A stretch of 64,000 bases of DNA from Mycoavidus cysteinexigens_B (GTDB lineage Bacteria; Pseudomonadota; Gammaproteobacteria; Burkholderiales; Burkholderiaceae): contig JASSUG010000009.1 in assembly GCA_031963465.1 (NCBI GenBank), positions 1-64,000 on the forward strand, written 5' to 3'. Below the pieces are notes generated by a model. That model was not told the origin of the DNA. It ran no database searches and saw nothing but the letters and a program-made list of their open reading frames with translations. Below, in pieces: positions 63,669 through 64,000 of the stretch; the stretch's first letter is position 1; each line of letters starts with the position of its first letter. A program made the translations under genes and the position numbers.

Positions 63669-64000
63669 ATGGCTTTCTTGCTTCACCAAGCGCGGTTTCT
63701 TGTTACCGTCAATCATTTACGCGACCTGCCTCCCTCGCCATTACCAGAAGTCGCTTTTGCCGGCCGTTCTAACGCTGGCAAGTCGAGTGCGATTAATGTA
63801 CTGTGCAATCAAAGGCGGCTGGCTTTTGCTAGCAAAACGCCAGGACGCACGCAGCATATTAATTATTTCTCAGTCGGCCCGGCCGATCAACCTCGCGCCC
63901 ATCTGATTGATTTACCCGGCTATGGCTACGCTGACGTCCCCGCGAGTGTGCAGATCCATTGGGAACAATTACTTGGCGGCTATCTACAGACACGGACACA
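63669..64000 (+). CDS. engB: Ribosome biogenesis GTPase EngB/YsxC (5' part; runs off the window)
   Basis: The first 110 codons of a GTPase needed for 50S subunit assembly. P-loop GRSNAGKSSAIN after PSPLPEVAFA, then FASKTPGRTQHINYF (switch I) and HLIDLPGYGYADVP (G3 DxxG). The frame remains open to the window end, so it is cut by the window, not broken. No clear ribosome site; ATG at 63669 aligns with family starts (MAFLLHQARFLVTV). Confidence 0.93.
   Translation, partial: MAFLLHQARFLVTVNHLRDLPPSPLPEVAFAGRSNAGKSSAINVLCNQRRLAFASKTPGRTQHINYFSVGPADQPRAHLIDLPGYGYADVPASVQIHWEQLLGGYLQTRT

Overview
The window looks like part of the chromosome of a member of the Burkholderiaceae/Burkholderiales. The gene order rpe-trpG-ung, petABC-sspA-sspB-tRNA-Thr, his-HIT-tatABC, mlaFEDACB-ABC-murA, aroK-aroB-dgt next to pil genes, cyaY-lptM-lysA and ccsAB-engB is the order I remember from Burkholderia. 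The genome has clearly been eroding. Short 3' stubs of trpE, hisH and hisI are still readable beside intact trpG, hisA and hisE; the rest of both pathways is absent here; and pilO is gone, leaving a pilN-pilP fusion. Erosion of amino-acid synthesis together with NLR-like WD40 proteins and a Fic protein suggests a host-associated, probably fungus-associated, endosymbiont such as Mycoavidus. That name is an inference, not proven by this window.

Layout: 1-9,400 carries core genes (mltA, apaG, rpe, trpE stub, trpG, ung, a tandem pair of DUF1640-like coiled-coil genes with one copy broken by a small TTAA-flanked element, an M61 peptidase, a UbiH-family hydroxylase, ychF). 9,419-16,100 is an accessory island beside tRNA-Thr(TGT): an integrase tail, a phage lysozyme fragment, a second copy of the small element, a 5' fragment of a group II intron, and a 1697-residue SEFIR/TIR-like + NACHT + pentapeptide + 14-blade WD40 protein. 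16,198-26,690 is core again: sspB, sspA, cytochrome bc1, an orphan HigA, a Nif3-family protein, a DegS-like protease, tatCBA, a HIT protein, and hisE/hisA with stubs of hisI and hisH. 27,219-32,936 is a second giant NACHT-WD40 protein sitting where hisGDCB-hisH would be expected. 33,261-47,583 holds murA, an ABC-2 exporter, the complete Mla phospholipid-transport operon, ompW, dgt, aroB, aroK and the remnant pilM-N/P-Q operon. 47,702-51,975 holds mrcA, cyaY, lptM and lysA. 51,993-57,503 is a catabolic/transport cassette (2HCT carrier, LysR, M81 peptidase, MFS). 57,650-64,000 holds ccsA, resB, a Fic protein with iterated repeats upstream, a c4-type cytochrome and the start of engB.

How it fits together: the core parts cover envelope building (MltA, MurA, PBP1a, Mla, LptM), respiration (bc1, c4, CcsA/ResB haem ligation, the Tat system that exports the Rieske protein) and housekeeping. 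The most striking content is the pair of paralogous NLR-like proteins. They share an N-terminal helical module, NACHT ATPase, pentapeptide block, WD40 array and C-terminal tail, but differ in a swapped effector-type region. Their WD40 repeats are nearly identical to one another and differ mainly at a few surface positions, as in fungal HET/HNWD recognition proteins.
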